Source: Desmodesmus armatus
Taxonomy: Eukaryota > Chlorophyta > Chlorophyceae > Sphaeropleales > Scenedesmaceae
NCBI GenBank assembly: GCA_007449985.2
Contig: VIIQ02000249.1
Span: 1 to 64,000, forward strand
Reading direction: 5' to 3'
DNA: 64,000 bases
How positions within the stretch are numbered: position 1 is the stretch's first letter; every line of letters begins with the position of its first letter. The notes under the pieces are model-generated. The model was not told the DNA's origin and did no database searches. It was given only the letters and a program-made list of their open reading frames with translations. Shown in pieces: positions 12,344 through 25,907 of the stretch. The position numbers were made by a program, and so were the translations under genes.

Positions 12344-14107
12344 ATGGCCAAGCGCACTTCCAGAGACTATGAGGCAACTCTGGAGCAGCAGCTCAAGCAG
12401 TTCAAGCCGGTCAGAGGTGAGGACAATCCATCCTGGGCTTGTAGTGTGGCCACCTGTTTTCCATCTCTGCAGCAGCAGCACACTTTGGCGAAACCAGGAC
12501 GTGCCGTTGCCTCGAAGCTATTCATATGGTCTTGCACGGCCCCAATCAGCCACCAGACAACCTCCTGCTACGCACAGTGGCTGTGCTGTTTGTATGTTGT
12601 TTGGAAGTTTGAACCGTGCTCAAAAGTGCTGCTGCTGTTTCCGTCCCACGTGCCCCGTCTGCTGTTTCAGTGAACCCCTTCCCTAAGATGATGGATGCGG
12701 CTCGTCACAGCCACGTGCAGCTGGCAACCAAGCAGAACGCAGCAGCTGAACCTGCCCCTGGTCACAACAGCTCAACAATGCCAGTGGTGATGCAAGCAGC
12801 CATGGCATGTACTCTGTGCAGCCACTGCGGGTACGTGCACAGCGCACCTAGAAAGCACAAGTGCTGAGATAAGCTCAAGCTGCATGGTACCTGCAGCAGC
12901 GCTGCCTCCTGGTCCTGGTGTCCCCTGCCTTAGCATCAAGTGCTGACTGTACTGCAGCAGCGGCAGCACACTCACCAGTCTGCAAACCCAACACATGCTT
13001 ACCCTTCGCTGCTGATTCCTGCGTTGCAGTGTTGGTCTGTCTGAGCTGCAAGTGCAGCAGTGCCACTCCTGCAAGTCCGTCTACTGCTCCAGCTGCTCCG
13101 TCATCAACTACGACGAACGGGAGGACCGAATCTTCTGCCTGGACTGCAACGAGGACTGCATGCAGGTGAGACCACCTTATTTCCGAGCTATTCGGGGCCT
13201 GGGCCACCAGTGCTGTGGCCGTGCTGGCTGTGAAGCTTCCTGCCTGCAGAGGCAGCCATGCCTTTCAGTGTGTGTGCAAAAGGGGGAGGTGTGGATGCAT
13301 GTGCTGTCATTGCCCAGGGCAGCAGTTAAATGTGGACTCTGCTGCTGCGATGGTGGTACTTGCAGCAAGGGCTAGGTTCAGTCTTGAGGAGCCTGCCTCG
13401 TGCATGGCATGGCATTGCACATGAGTGTGGCACAACACAGTACACATGCTGATGCAGTTGAGGTAGCTGTTGACGCCAACGCTCCTCTGTCCCTGAGCAC
13501 TGGAACTGGCACTGACACCGTTGTCCTACTGTGCTGCTGCTCTGCACTGATGTGCTGCTCTGTGTCTGTCTTGCCCTGCTAGCTGACCAGCTGTGAGGAT
13601 GCTGACATGGACTACGCAGGCAGCAACAGCCGCATCTACGGCACCAACACCCAGCAGCACCAGCAGCAGCAGCACCACTACTACAACAAGCCTGAGCAGC
13701 AGCCCCACCAGGTTTACCACCACCAGCAGCAGCAGGAGGGCCCCTTCCTGTGCTCCCCACCTGGGCGCGACATGCTGGGCTCCTGCCAGGCCGGGTCACT
13801 CTCAGCGGAGCGGCGAAGCAGTGTGATGCGCGCATGCAACATGGCAGCGGCGGCCGCAGCAGCAGCAGCCGACAGCGGCGGCAGCTGCATGGCAGCGATG
13901 GCAGGCATCAGCGGTCTGCGGCAGGAGCAGATGACGCCGCTGTTTGCGCAGGGAGGGTTGTGTGGGGGTTTTGGCGGCAGCAGTGCTGGCAGGGTGCAGA
14001 GGGGCGGCGTGCTGGGGCAGTGGGACTTGAACAGCCCACCGCTGGCTCGCATCACACAGGGCATGATGGCAACGGCTGCCGTGCTGCCATTTACGGCCGG
14101 TTGCTGA
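12344..14107 (+). CDS. FYVE-like zinc-finger protein with Gln/His-rich tail (297 aa)
   Basis: Four exons (12344-12416, 12671-12830, 13030-13165, 13583-14107) with agreeing phases give 297 residues. Eight cysteines form a two-zinc FYVE/RING-like pattern: C74-x2-C77, C89-x2-C92, C97-x2-C100 and C114-x2-C117. The block CHSCKSVYCSSC followed by DREDRIFCLDC-like sequence is typical of FYVE-related fingers. The basic R(R/K)HHCR phosphoinositide motif of true FYVE domains is not seen, so lipid binding is doubtful and protein binding is an equal possibility. The tail (124-297) is low-complexity: Gln/His/Tyr-rich, then Ala-rich, then Gly-rich. The start codon sits in a good context (AAGATGGCC). The splice that joins the first Cys pair to the rest was chosen by phase: the alternative read-through ends at TGA 12865. 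Confidence 0.7.
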
Positions 14108-14229
14108 TGCTGTTTTGCTGGCCCTGGGGCTGTGTTTTGGCTTGATGGCGTTGGTGTGTCTGATATGCTAGAAGGTTTCAAACAAGCGACCCCGGCTGGG
14201 TGTCGGGATTGTGTGCGTACTGGGGGCCT

Positions 14230-14234
14230 TGTAA
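14230..14234 (+). terminator. Candidate TGTAA polyadenylation signal
   Basis: TGTAA is the usual green-algal poly(A) signal. This one is 123 bases past the zinc-finger stop. Other TGTAA copies occur further on, for example near 14,483, so the true site is not fixed. Confidence 0.35.
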
Positions 14235-16685
14235 TCTCCAGCTTTGGCTGCGATGCGCGCTGGTGTGGGCGCTATGGGCGCAGCGTGCTGGTATTTGAAT
14301 TTGCGGAGACCATTGTCTGAACTATTGTGTAGACACAGGGAGTGCAGCCAGCCAATGTGTGACAGCCGTTGTGTGTGTGACGGGGAGGACACATGCATAG
14401 GATGGATTGATGTGGGGCGATGGCTTGGTTGATGATGCTGCCAGTTTGGCTTCGGTTGCAATTGCTGTACTTGGGGTGTTGATGTAAGATGCTATCAGCC
14501 ACTTATAGTATGCATCACATCATCATCAGGTCCTGGGCAATCCTGCTGCTTTTTGCATCTTTTGGGGAGCTTGAGGGCACTCACAGAACCACAGCTGCTG
14601 CACTTGTTGCAGGTCAGAGCTCGTGGTGGAGGGTGGGTCGCGTCTGACAGTGAATCATGGTGACTTGAAACAGCGCCACACTGCTGTGTGTACAGCTGGC
14701 TTGGTTTCTGTGCATGTACAGTGGAATTGTGTATTTGTACCAGCAATAGTTACAAAGCTCTCAGGTTTTGTGCAGTTCATGTGATGGCGGTTGTTGTAGT
14801 GGCGGGTGTCTCGTGGTGACGGCAGGGCAGACATCAGTGTGGTGCTGCAGCTGCATGCTGTGCTGCACCTTTGCTTGAGATGTTGCACCGCTTGCATTGT
14901 GATGCGTACTTATTGGACGGTGGCTGCTTTCACACTGTTCCCGCCCCCTGCTTGCCCAGTAGGGAACCTTGTTGGCTGCATATTGGCAAACAGTTGTTGC
15001 TGTAGTTTGATAATCATGAGGCCTCAAGTCAGCTGTTGATGCTGTTGTGCTTATCCTTGGAATGGGCACATCAAGTTGCTCCAAGTTTGCATTGTCAATG
15101 ATGTTTTGTAACCATAGTAAAATGACATTCCTTACAAGCACAAGGTGCCACGATTACAGCGTAGTAATAGTTGTAGTGCAGCAAAATCTTGCAATAGTGT
15201 CAGAGATGCCTGCACCAAAATCACCAGGTGGCAACGGTAGATGTCCGTACTCAACAGTACAGGGCTATATGCGATTCTGCACAAGCAGACTGAGTCTGGT
15301 TGGAGTGCCAGACAGCATGCTGGCTAAGGGATGGTCGGCGCCTACAAAGGCATGACGCCCAGCACTGCACTCTTGACAGTCGACATGTGCTCCCCACAAA
15401 AGGCGCCGCTTCTCTGCAACAACAAGGCTCGTTGATAGAGCTTTTTGGAAGTCCCTGGGGCAGTGCTGCCTTTCAAGAAGTCCCACTCCCAACACTGTAA
15501 TACCACTTATGAGCAAAAGTGGCTGCCTCAGGCTTCAACCAGATGCTGCTGGTGCCTACAGCAGGGCCTCAGTCAGAGTGCGATGTACAGGACAAAGTGT
15601 CTCAAAGTGCTCAAAAATTACAACGCGTGCTGGACAGAACAACATGATGCCTGCCCAACAGGCTTCCAAGCATTGGGCTGCGCAGGCTGGAGAGCATCCT
15701 GCGGCAGTGCTTGGGTTGCATCGCATAGCCTTGTATAGACCCTGACTGGCAGCGCTGCAACAATAAGCACTTCCCAGATCATGGGCCGCTACAGGTGCCA
15801 AAGAGGCAAATGCAGTGACAGTGCCACAGCAGCCACCTAACCTCTCAATGAGCTATTCACGCTTTGAAAACAAGGCGTATGCGGGGCAGATGACTGAAGG
15901 GTCAGCAGGGGCAATGGTTGGCACCATGCGGCAACACCAGACCTGCATGCCACAGTCCTTGCGCGGCAGCTGGAGGGTGACACGTCTTGACGGTCACACG
16001 ACCCAGCACGACCATCGTGCAGTGACTGCACCGCCTCAAGCTGGGCAAAGCAGATCAAGCTCATCAGCATTTGCTTGATTTCAGTGCTGGGAGTGACATG
16101 GCACATGCCAAACATAATGTGCCTGGCAATATGTGCAAGCTGCAGTAGCCTGTGGCAAGGCAGACAGTGCTTGTCATGCTTGTGAGTGCCAGCACAGCAC
16201 CCCCAAAGCTGAGCACACAGACATACAGGCATGTGCAAACAGAGACAAGGCGGTGGCACTTTTGGCCGCCAACACAGCAATAACAAGTATACAGCAGGTC
16301 CATACAATGCTGTGTCAGCTGTGATATCACACTCAGCAGCGCCAGTCAATAATAACCCCTGCAAGTTGCAGGGATGACGGAATATGCTCGCTCCTGCAAG
16401 TGGCCATTCACTGCTGACAACTGCACAGCGGCCAGATGACGCAGCAGCTTGAACAGCCTTCAGTGAACACAACAGCCGGATCACAGTGTGATCAATAGTG
16501 CCACTGTGCAAGACAACCCCTGCTGCCACCAGCGCAGCTGCAGGAATGCCCCTGCCAGGCGTCTGGGTGATAATCATGGCTGAAAGTGACTGATAGTAAC
16601 AGGGGAGAGGAAAATTGGTGGGGAATGTGACCCTCAGGGTGGCACGCCTTGTAAAGTTAACCACAAATCAGGCTGTGGGTACCGC
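14235..16685. other. Long stretch without a recognisable gene
   Basis: This lies between the zinc-finger gene (plus) and the phospholipase gene (minus), which converge on it. Minus-strand positions 16664-15837 are open for 275 codons, but the product has no recognisable domain or coding-like composition. I therefore treat the stretch as 3' UTRs plus intergenic DNA. Confidence 0.4.
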
Positions 16686-17526
16686 TCACCCCGACAAGCA
16701 TACACAGTTCCTGGCAGGCATACACATGTCCGTCTCCATACTACACCGACAAGCAGCGTTGTCAAAGTAAGTGACCATGGACGCGCGTATGGCCCTCCTG
16801 ACCAGCTGATTGCTCTTGATGCTGACAATCTTATTGAGGCAGCGCACCAGCTGCTGGTCACAGCTGCAGTGGTTGTAGACGGCTGTGCTGTCGTAACAGT
16901 TGTCATGGCCGCGGCAGCAATCATCAAGCTCGTCAATAGGGATACCACTGCCATAGTTTGGCCCACACCTACAGGCACACGATAGCGGGACGGCCACAGG
17001 GCAATGCACTTTTAGAGGGCAAAAAAAGCCTGCTCGAGCGTGCAGGTTTCTACACAGGCATGCAGGACTCAGGCTGCTGGCAAGGGTGCTTTCAAACACA
17101 CATGCGACTAAAAACATTGCGTCGGCACCTGGCCGGCTGTCCTGCATGGACCAGCTGTTTCAATTGCAAAGCCCACGATGTGACAGTCCAACCGTGTGAG
17201 ACTCACCAGTTGCCATACACAGGTATAGCCCTTGCATCTGTCGCGGCAGCTGCTGTGGCTGTCTCTGCAGAGGTTGCTGCTGCTGCTGAGTCTGACACAA
17301 GGCTCCTACGTATCAGCTGGACCTGCGCCCGCTGCTGCCCCTGCTGTTGCTGCCACTGTTGGTGGCCTGGCACGGCAGCAGCTGTGATGAACGAGGGTTT
17401 CAAAGGGGCAGCACCTTGCGCTGCTGCCTTCACCAGCAGGACAGACGCCAGCGACAGCAGCAGCAAACTTCTGCTGGCTCTGCTGCAGCTGCTGCTTGGC
17501 CTGGTTGCAAGTGTTGGTGATCTCAT
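16686..17526 (-). CDS. Secretory phospholipase A2 (about 200 aa)
   Basis: sPLA2 enzymes hydrolyse the sn-2 ester of phospholipids using Ca2+ and a His/Asp pair. Two exons (17526-17207, 16968-16686) join through a split Trp codon. The product has a signal peptide (core SLLLLSLASVLLV), a low-complexity Gln/Ala-rich propeptide-like region (about 38-100), then the enzyme core. The Ca2+-binding loop reads WCGPNYGSG (107-115) and the active-site helix reads DDCCRGHDNCY (122-132) with catalytic His128. Further Cys-rich motifs (HCSCDQQLVRC, CRCSMETDMC) suggest multiple disulfides. Secretion or the endomembrane lumen is expected. The in-frame TGA at 16686-16688 overlaps a good 5' splice site (GG/GTGAGC), so either the protein ends there or a further exon follows; I cannot decide. 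Confidence 0.8.
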
Positions 17527-18188
17527 TATGCTGTATGGTATACTGAGAGACGTTGTGTAAGTGAAAGGAGGGTGTGGTGACTGCGTTTGAGCTCAAGTAT
17601 GCTGTGGCTTGAGGACACAGCAGCAGCTGGTGACTACTGCAGCAGCGCAGTGAACCAACGTACAGTGCGCACTCTGTGAGATGATGCTGTGCAATAAATG
17701 TAAGGATTGAGTATAGGTATGTGCGAAACTGGACCAGGGCGATTGACACCAGACAGTGTCCAAGGTCACGATGACGATGGGTGCGATGATGATGGTGCTC
17801 CCGCTGCTGGGTGTGAAAAGCAGATATCACAAGAACCTATTTTGCTCGGTTCAAAAGCATTGAGACATTCGTGTGTCAAATCCAGGTATCAACGGTCATC
17901 TGTCACCGATTCCCGCCACAAACGAGCGCTTGCCGCAGAACGCGCGGGTGCCCTGGCTTTTACGCATGTTACACACCTTACAACTACGAATGATGTAGTG
18001 CTGGTGGTACAGTCGGTGACATGCAGGTGACGCTGATGGGAACACAGATTTCAACTCAAGTGGCACCTGCCATGAATCAACTCGTGGCATGTGTGCACAT
18101 GTATACAACTGTGTCAGCAGCTGCCAAGGCTTAAGCCAGCCAGAGCCTCCCAGGTTTCCACCGCACATACTCTTTACTTCAGGATTGA
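17527..18188. other. Intergenic stretch with PLA2 upstream and dioxygenase 3' flank
   Basis: This holds the presumed promoter of the phospholipase gene and the 3' UTR of the dioxygenase gene. No gene is seen. Confidence 0.5.
17969..17982 (-). terminator. Two TGTAA poly(A) signals for the dioxygenase gene
   Basis: On the minus strand TGTAAGGTGTGTAA contains two TGTAA signals 206-220 bases downstream of the stop at 18189. Confidence 0.5.
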
Positions 18189-20608
<2,420 letters not shown>

Positions 20609-21117
20609 CAAGACAATCAAGCACTGACTGAATGGTGACAGTGTTGCTGCTCCAGTTGGGCACAGGTGTGAAGTGTCCCGGCAGAGCACACGTTGAGATG
20701 AAGCGTTGCATCCAATGGCTTCGAAAGCTTCATGAGAGCCATTGATGATCCAACACAAACTTCCGGAACGTTGGACAAACGATTCGTCATCGTCTCGTAA
20801 GTCAGTCATCTTGGTGAAGTAGCAACTATTGGCTTGCAAATGGATGAACGTTCAATGTCCTGGAACACTCGCGTCCAATGCGCACTGGCTGACACGTCCA
20901 GCTGATCTTCCACAGCTGTACAGCACACAGAAGTACAACAGCACTTCTTGAGATGTAAGCTAGCACTACGTTTCAACAGCAATATATGTGGTGTGATTTG
21001 CAAACTGCAGATATCAACAGTGCTGCTGACCGCTGCTGACCGTTGTAGGGGTGCGTTCCACTGCCAATCAAAGATTGCTACTGCCTGCAGCTGGTACAGC
21101 ACTTGCAATTGCCACAT
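20609..21117. other. Dioxygenase upstream region
   Basis: No gene is seen. It should contain the dioxygenase promoter, but no clear TATA box is visible. Confidence 0.4.
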
Positions 21118-21357
21118 ATGAGCGCTATTTTGTTCACCACCTTTGCAGTGCTGCTTTTCACAGCGACAAGTGGCGCTCAACCACCAACAACCAAGTGTTC
21201 TTCACAGTCTTGTGAGCCCATCATGACGGCATGCATGCATGGCCTGCGCAGAATGCGTGCACACTGCGGGGCAGTTACTGCACAGCTGCATTGCAAGAGT
21301 GGCAGAGCGGCCACAACTGAGTGCAACACCGTTGACCTCTGGGCATCAGCACACTAG
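21118..21357 (+). CDS. Possible small secreted Cys-containing protein (79 aa), doubtful
   Basis: An intronless frame begins with a good signal-peptide-like stretch (MSAILFTTFAVLLFTATSGA) and has six cysteines in the following 60 residues. It has no recognisable family, lies in the 3' flank of the deacetylase gene on the opposite strand, and could be chance. Confidence 0.2.
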   Translation: MSAILFTTFAVLLFTATSGAQPPTTKCSSQSCEPIMTACMHGLRRMRAHCGAVTAQLHCKSGRAATTECNTVDLWASAH

Positions 21358-21389
21358 TAGCGTTCGGGCCCAAAAGCACCCCACAATTC

Positions 21390-22010
21390 CTGCCACATCT
21401 GCAGTGCCTGCTTGTGCAGCAGCATGTACCACTTCCCAAGGCTTTTTGTCCCTTTTTGTCCCTTCAATGAGGAGACCCAAATGCATGCAAGGCCCTGGGC
21501 ACAGTGGTCTGCACCCTCTGAGTCGCCCGGACTGCACAAAATGTTCAGCCGCAACAGTTGCAGACGGCCCCAAAGAGAGCACGACTGCGAACGACTACAT
21601 TTGAAGCAGCGACCAGCATCAGCGCGACAGCGCCTCCCGCCCCGAATGCAGTCCGTACTCCTCCCACATCTGCAGAGCCGCCTTGTGCAGCAGCATGTGC
21701 CACCCAGCAAGCACACGCACGTCCTTTTTGCAGCCTAAGCGACCCTAAAATGAGGGGAGTTGAATTCAATAATGACGTAAGCAGAGTGGAGTGCACCCTG
21801 TGTCGCACCAACTGCACCCGACTATCAGTCACAACAGCGGCAGAGGGCCCACAAGAGAGCACTACTGCGACAACCATCAAAACTTCAAGCATCAGCGCAA
21901 CAGTGCCTCCCGCCCCTCATGCAGTTCATACTCCCGCCACATTTGCAGAGCCGCTTTGTGCAGCAGCATGTGGCGCTCAGCCAACACATTCAGGTCCTTG
22001 TCGTATCCGC
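21390..22010. repeat. Tandem copies of the deacetylase last-exon end
   Basis: The coding 3' end of the deacetylase at about 21,790-22,010 is followed by a diverged copy at about 21,525-21,740 (period about 265). A shorter third copy lies at about 21,395-21,450. Shared blocks are CCACATCTGCAG.G and TTGTGCAGCAGCATGT, and upstream CACAA/CAGAGAGCAC.ACTGCGA. In the copies the protein frame (MLLHKAALQMW in the gene) is broken, so they are untranslated. Confidence 0.75.
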
Positions 22011-25000
22011 CACCAACGTATCCAGCCACTGGCACTCCCGCAGCCAGGCAAGTATCCAATACAAGGAGCTCCCGTCGCAGTAGCCCTGCAGAGCGCAACC
22101 AGCAACATACAGCAGATGAGGGCATGATCACTGATATTTGCCCATACACACATTATGGCATGCACAGGTCTCGCCTGAGTCAACATTAACGAACACCGTA
22201 CCACTCCTATTGACCAGAGCAACTTCTCTGTGGCCAGTGCTGCACCCCCCCCCCCAAAAGTGACGACCCCCCCCCCAAAAGTGACGACCCCCCCCCCCCC
22301 CCACACACACACACACCCCACACCCCACAACCCCCACCCCCCGCCCCTCAGTAATGTAAACGCCACCCCCCACCCCCCACCCCGCCTCTGCCTGCCTCAC
22401 CTTGATCAGTGACTGCCAGCCTGCCCAGGTCATCAGCTTCATGGACGTCCACCCCGGCATCATACAGCACCAGGTCAGGCTGGAAGGACGACAGCACACC
22501 AGGCAACACCTGCAGCAGAGACAACAGCCACACCACATGGGGCTGCAGCAAATCACATTGATGCAGACACCATGTGCTGGTTGACAGATTCTGCATGCAC
22601 AATCAAGGTTGGGCTGGAAGGACGACAGCACACCAGGCAACACCTGCAGCAGTGACCACAGCCATACCAGATGGGCCAGCAGCCGATCAGTACAATGCCG
22701 TCACTGCCTCCTGCACACTCAAAATTTTGAGCTCGAAGGATGACAGTTACCCGCAGCGCATGCAGCATAAGCATCCTTTTCCGCCTTCTCTGCTTTCAAT
22801 CACCGCCCCTGCCAGAGGGGCTGGGGGTTTGCAATCCGTCTCACGGCAGCAAGGCGGGGCAGAGGTAGCTTGTGCTTGCGTGGTCATTGACGCGAGCACA
22901 AGCTACCTCTGCCCCACCTTGCTGCCTTGAGGCGGACTGCAGCCCCTCTGCAGGGACGGTGCTGCGGTTTGGGAAGGAAGCAGGGATAGGAGGGCGTGGG
23001 GGGGGGGGGGGGGTTGGTGGAGGGGGGTGCATCGCTGGGGGCATGGGAAGAGTTGGCTGTGAAGGCAGGGGGCAGGGAGAAAGGGGGAGGAGGGGGGCAG
23101 CAGGAGGATGGGTGTGGGGTGTGGAACATATGGAATACATGTGAGTCACATGCAAGCAATTCTGTGTGTGTGTGGGGGGGGGGGGGGGAGGGGGGGGGGA
23201 GGGAGGAGTGGGGGGGAGGGAGGAGGGGGGGGGGGCAGGGAGGAGGGGGTCCAGGGAGGAGGGGGTAGGGCAGCATGCCCCTGGCTCACCTCAGCAACTG
23301 CTTGTAGGTAGTCAGCATCTCCCATCCCGTCCGGCAAGGGCACATCCAATGTGCTCTGCTGCTTGCGAGCTGGGAAGTTGTTGGCCGCATGCACAGACAG
23401 GGTGAAGATGGATGGGTTGCCTGCACACATGGCCGCAGTGCCATCACCCTGCGTGCAAGTGGGGGGGGGGGGGGGGGAGGTAGGCAGGGCACAGATTGAG
23501 TTGTGTTTCAAGATAGTCCGTGTGCGATATTGCGTTGGGGGAGGGGCGTAACATGATGAGGTAGGATAGGGGTGCATGGCCATGGCACGATATGTGACCT
23601 ATTTCTCTGCGCCCAAGACTTCCTCTGGCTTACCCCGCAACAACCATTCCTGCCGCTCCCCCTGCCTTGCCCCTTCCCCAGCTTCTGGCCTTCTCCACCT
23701 TGGCCGTCTGCCTTGTGCCTTTACGTCTCTTCTGACCCATGCCAAGCCCCTTCCTCCCCCTCACGCATTCCTCCACCTGCCTTGCTTAAATGTACTGTGT
23801 TCCCCCCCCCCCCTTGCGCAATTCAAGGTCAACCAAAGCAGCATCCCTCCCTTTCAAGGTCTGCAACTGCCCTTCGACCCCCCCCCCCCCCGCCTCTCTT
23901 TGCTGCCTTCCCACAAGAGGTGTACGACTTTCAACGCCCCCCCCCCTCCCAGACACACACCCACACCTGGTGTACGTCCAGGTCAAGGATCAGCACCCGC
24001 TGCACTGCTCCCTGCTGCAGCAGCACTGCTGCTGTGTAAGCCATGTCGTTGAGGATGCAAAAGCCTGACCCAGCATCTGCAAATGCATGGTGAGTGCCAC
24101 CTGCACAGGCACACACATGCATGCAGAGAGACACACATCCTTGTCGGATGACTGCTAGCCAGCATGCATGTGCACGCATGCAGTCTCTCTGTCGACACAC
24201 TGTCATGATGATTGTATCGCCTGTCATCAAGCTTAGTGTGTAACACAGGTAAGCAGACGAGTAAGGCAGGGACCTCAGCACAGCTGGTGGTTCAAGCAGA
24301 CTGCCTGCAACAGCGGACCACGACTTGTTTGAACTTGATCAACTTGTTTGGAACCAAGAGGCATGTGAGATTATGGACCATTGGCCGGCAAATGCACTAC
24401 CTCTGCTGGCACGCACCGCTGGCACGCTGAGCACATTCCCTGTCAGAACCGTGTGATCTAGAGTCAGCGCGTATCTGTCATGGCGCCAAAGTTGTACGAC
24501 ATCCCTGCAGGGGGTTGGGCTTACCTGCAGTGTTGCAGGCCAGGCCGTGCTGCAGTGCCAGCTGTGCAGTGAGGAGGGTGCCGGCCACCTCAGACTTGGT
24601 GCGATCAACAAGAACAGGGGTCCTGGTGGCAGCTCCAAACCCAATCCTGACAGCAGCAGCGGTATCAGCAGTGCGGCAGCAACAGCACAACATGACTTAG
24701 CCCTGGGTCAATGGGCATCATTTGGGTATTGCCGTAGCTGTAGTAGACACCGCCTGCCTGCATGGTTGCCTGCCAAACAGCACTCAACAGAAGACCCCCC
24801 CCCTCTTTCCCTTCGCTCATTGCCACCCCCCATATGCTTGCACAAAATCACTGCGCCATGCAACATTGTCCCACCTGCGCACGCGTTGATCGTCCAGGCA
24901 GCAGTTGGAGAAGGCTGCCAGGTATTCAGGGCAGTGCACCAGTGCCAACTGCTCATCAGTGGGCAAACAGGGAGGGGTGTGAACCTGGTGCGGGGGGAGG

Positions 25001-25907
25001 GGGGGGGGGGGCGACGACCACAACACTTGGTGTGGGTGTGTCAAGCAGATAGAGAACACAAGCATATACTCATGCACGCTCACTGGGATCCATTTTACCG
25101 GGACAGTCAAACTACTAGTTTGCCTAGTAGGCAAAGCTACTGAGGAGTGCATTGTGCAATGTGTGTGTGAGAGGGGCGGGTCGACCACCACAGGGCAGCA
25201 GCGGGCAGAGAGGCAGGGCAGGCCAGTGCACCAGTGCCAGCTGCTCATCAGTGATGAAAGAGGGAGGGGTGTGCACCTGGTGCAGGAGGGAAAGAGGACC
25301 ACACAGAATGTGTGTGTGTGTGTGGGGGGGGGGGGGGGTGTTTGGGCTGGGGGGGGGGGGGTGGTTGGGCCGGGGGGGGGGGGGGGGGGGGTACCCATGT
25401 GGTTGAATGTGAAGTGCTTGAGGTGTTGGCTGGCAACTTGAATGGCTGTTTTTTGAGGCTAGCACTTGCTGCCCATATGGAAGCATCTGCAGCATGGTGT
25501 GCGTTGGGACTGTGCAGGGACATGCCAGCAGCGCTGCAGCAACACGCACCACAAGGACCAGCTGCTATGCCCACCTGCGAAGGCTCTATGATTCTCTGCT
25601 GCAACAAGCGTTCATAGATGCGGCTGAACACTTGCATAGGGAACCTGTGGCCTGGGGCAAGCTGGGGGGCAGAGTAGAGGGGGTGGTACACAACAGGCAT
25701 CGCTGCTGCTGCTGTTGCGCCTGTATGACTGGCTCCTGCATGGGCTGATGATGTTGTAAGTGAAGTGGCATGGTTGAAGTCGCGTTGTGCCTGCTGGACG
25801 GATGCAGCACTAGGGAAGTGCAAAAGACCAGGAGCAGCAGCAGTGTGTGGTAGATGGCCTAGCAACGTGGAGAGACGAGGGGTCCGGCACACTACATGCA
25901 TCTTCAA
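21892..25907 (-). CDS. Histone deacetylase, class IV-like (386 aa)
   Basis: This enzyme removes acetyl groups from lysine with a Zn2+ site. Seven exons (25907-25575, 24984-24875, 24646-24525, 24100-23967, 23448-23290, 22509-22401, 22085-21892) have agreeing phases and total 387 codons with stop. Landmarks are YHPLYSAPQLAPGHRFPM near residue 70-90, GGTHHAFADAGSGFC with the His192-His193 pair, and LDLDVHQGDGTA with Asp228/Asp230 and His232. YDAGVD (Asp307) and VGGGYD (Tyr350) follow; together these are the complete catalytic set. The family is the HDAC11/bacterial-like branch with the LYSAPQLxPGHRFPM start. The 70 residues before that are Ser/Ala/Arg-containing and may be an organelle transit peptide, so plastid or mitochondrial location cannot be excluded. 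Several introns carry long C runs and tandem copies of exon edges. Confidence 0.9.
22248..22320. repeat. C-rich tandem repeat with CCCCCAAAAGTGACGA units
   Basis: Two to three copies of a C-run followed by AAAAGTGACGA, then a CA run, lie in the last deacetylase intron. Confidence 0.9.
22478..22680. repeat. Tandem duplication of the deacetylase exon 6 acceptor edge
   Basis: GGAAGGACGACAGCACACCA followed by GGCAACACCTGCAGCAG occurs at the real exon edge (22509) and again 131 bases away (about 22,611-22,655). The second copy carries the same 3' splice site and first codons (VLPGVLSSFQP) but then leaves the frame. Confidence 0.85.
22813..22951. repeat. Inverted repeat in a deacetylase intron
   Basis: Arms of about 57-64 bases (22813-22876 and 22895-22951) are separated by 18 bases. 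The inner matching block is GGGGCAGAGGTAGCTTGTGC with GCACAAGCTACCTCTGCCCC, and outer blocks match with a few mismatches. The sequence is fold-back-element-like or small-RNA-precursor-like. Confidence 0.75.
22998..23270. repeat. G-rich low-complexity tract (plus strand)
   Basis: Repeated runs of G separated by A. In deacetylase sense it is C-rich intron sequence. The G strand has many potential quadruplex runs. Confidence 0.9.
25223..25290. repeat. Decoy copy of the deacetylase exon 2 acceptor edge
   Basis: This is a diverged duplicate of 24931-24995. In gene sense both read ...CACCAG/GT.CACACCCCTCCCT and both encode TDEQLALVH, but only the 24984-24875 copy continues into YLAAFSNC and an in-phase donor. 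Confidence 0.8.
25317..25393. repeat. TG run followed by long G runs
   Basis: A plus-strand TG microsatellite, then several runs of 9 or more G, in the first deacetylase intron. Confidence 0.9.

Noticed and set aside
15837..16664. 275-codon minus-strand open frame downstream of the phospholipase
   Set aside because: No domain, no signal, and Cys/Leu/Ala-heavy composition like non-coding frames around it. Could be partly a late exon of the phospholipase but no phase-consistent join was convincing.
22996..23311. Gly-rich and Pro-rich open frames on both strands
   Set aside because: Translations of G/C runs in deacetylase introns.
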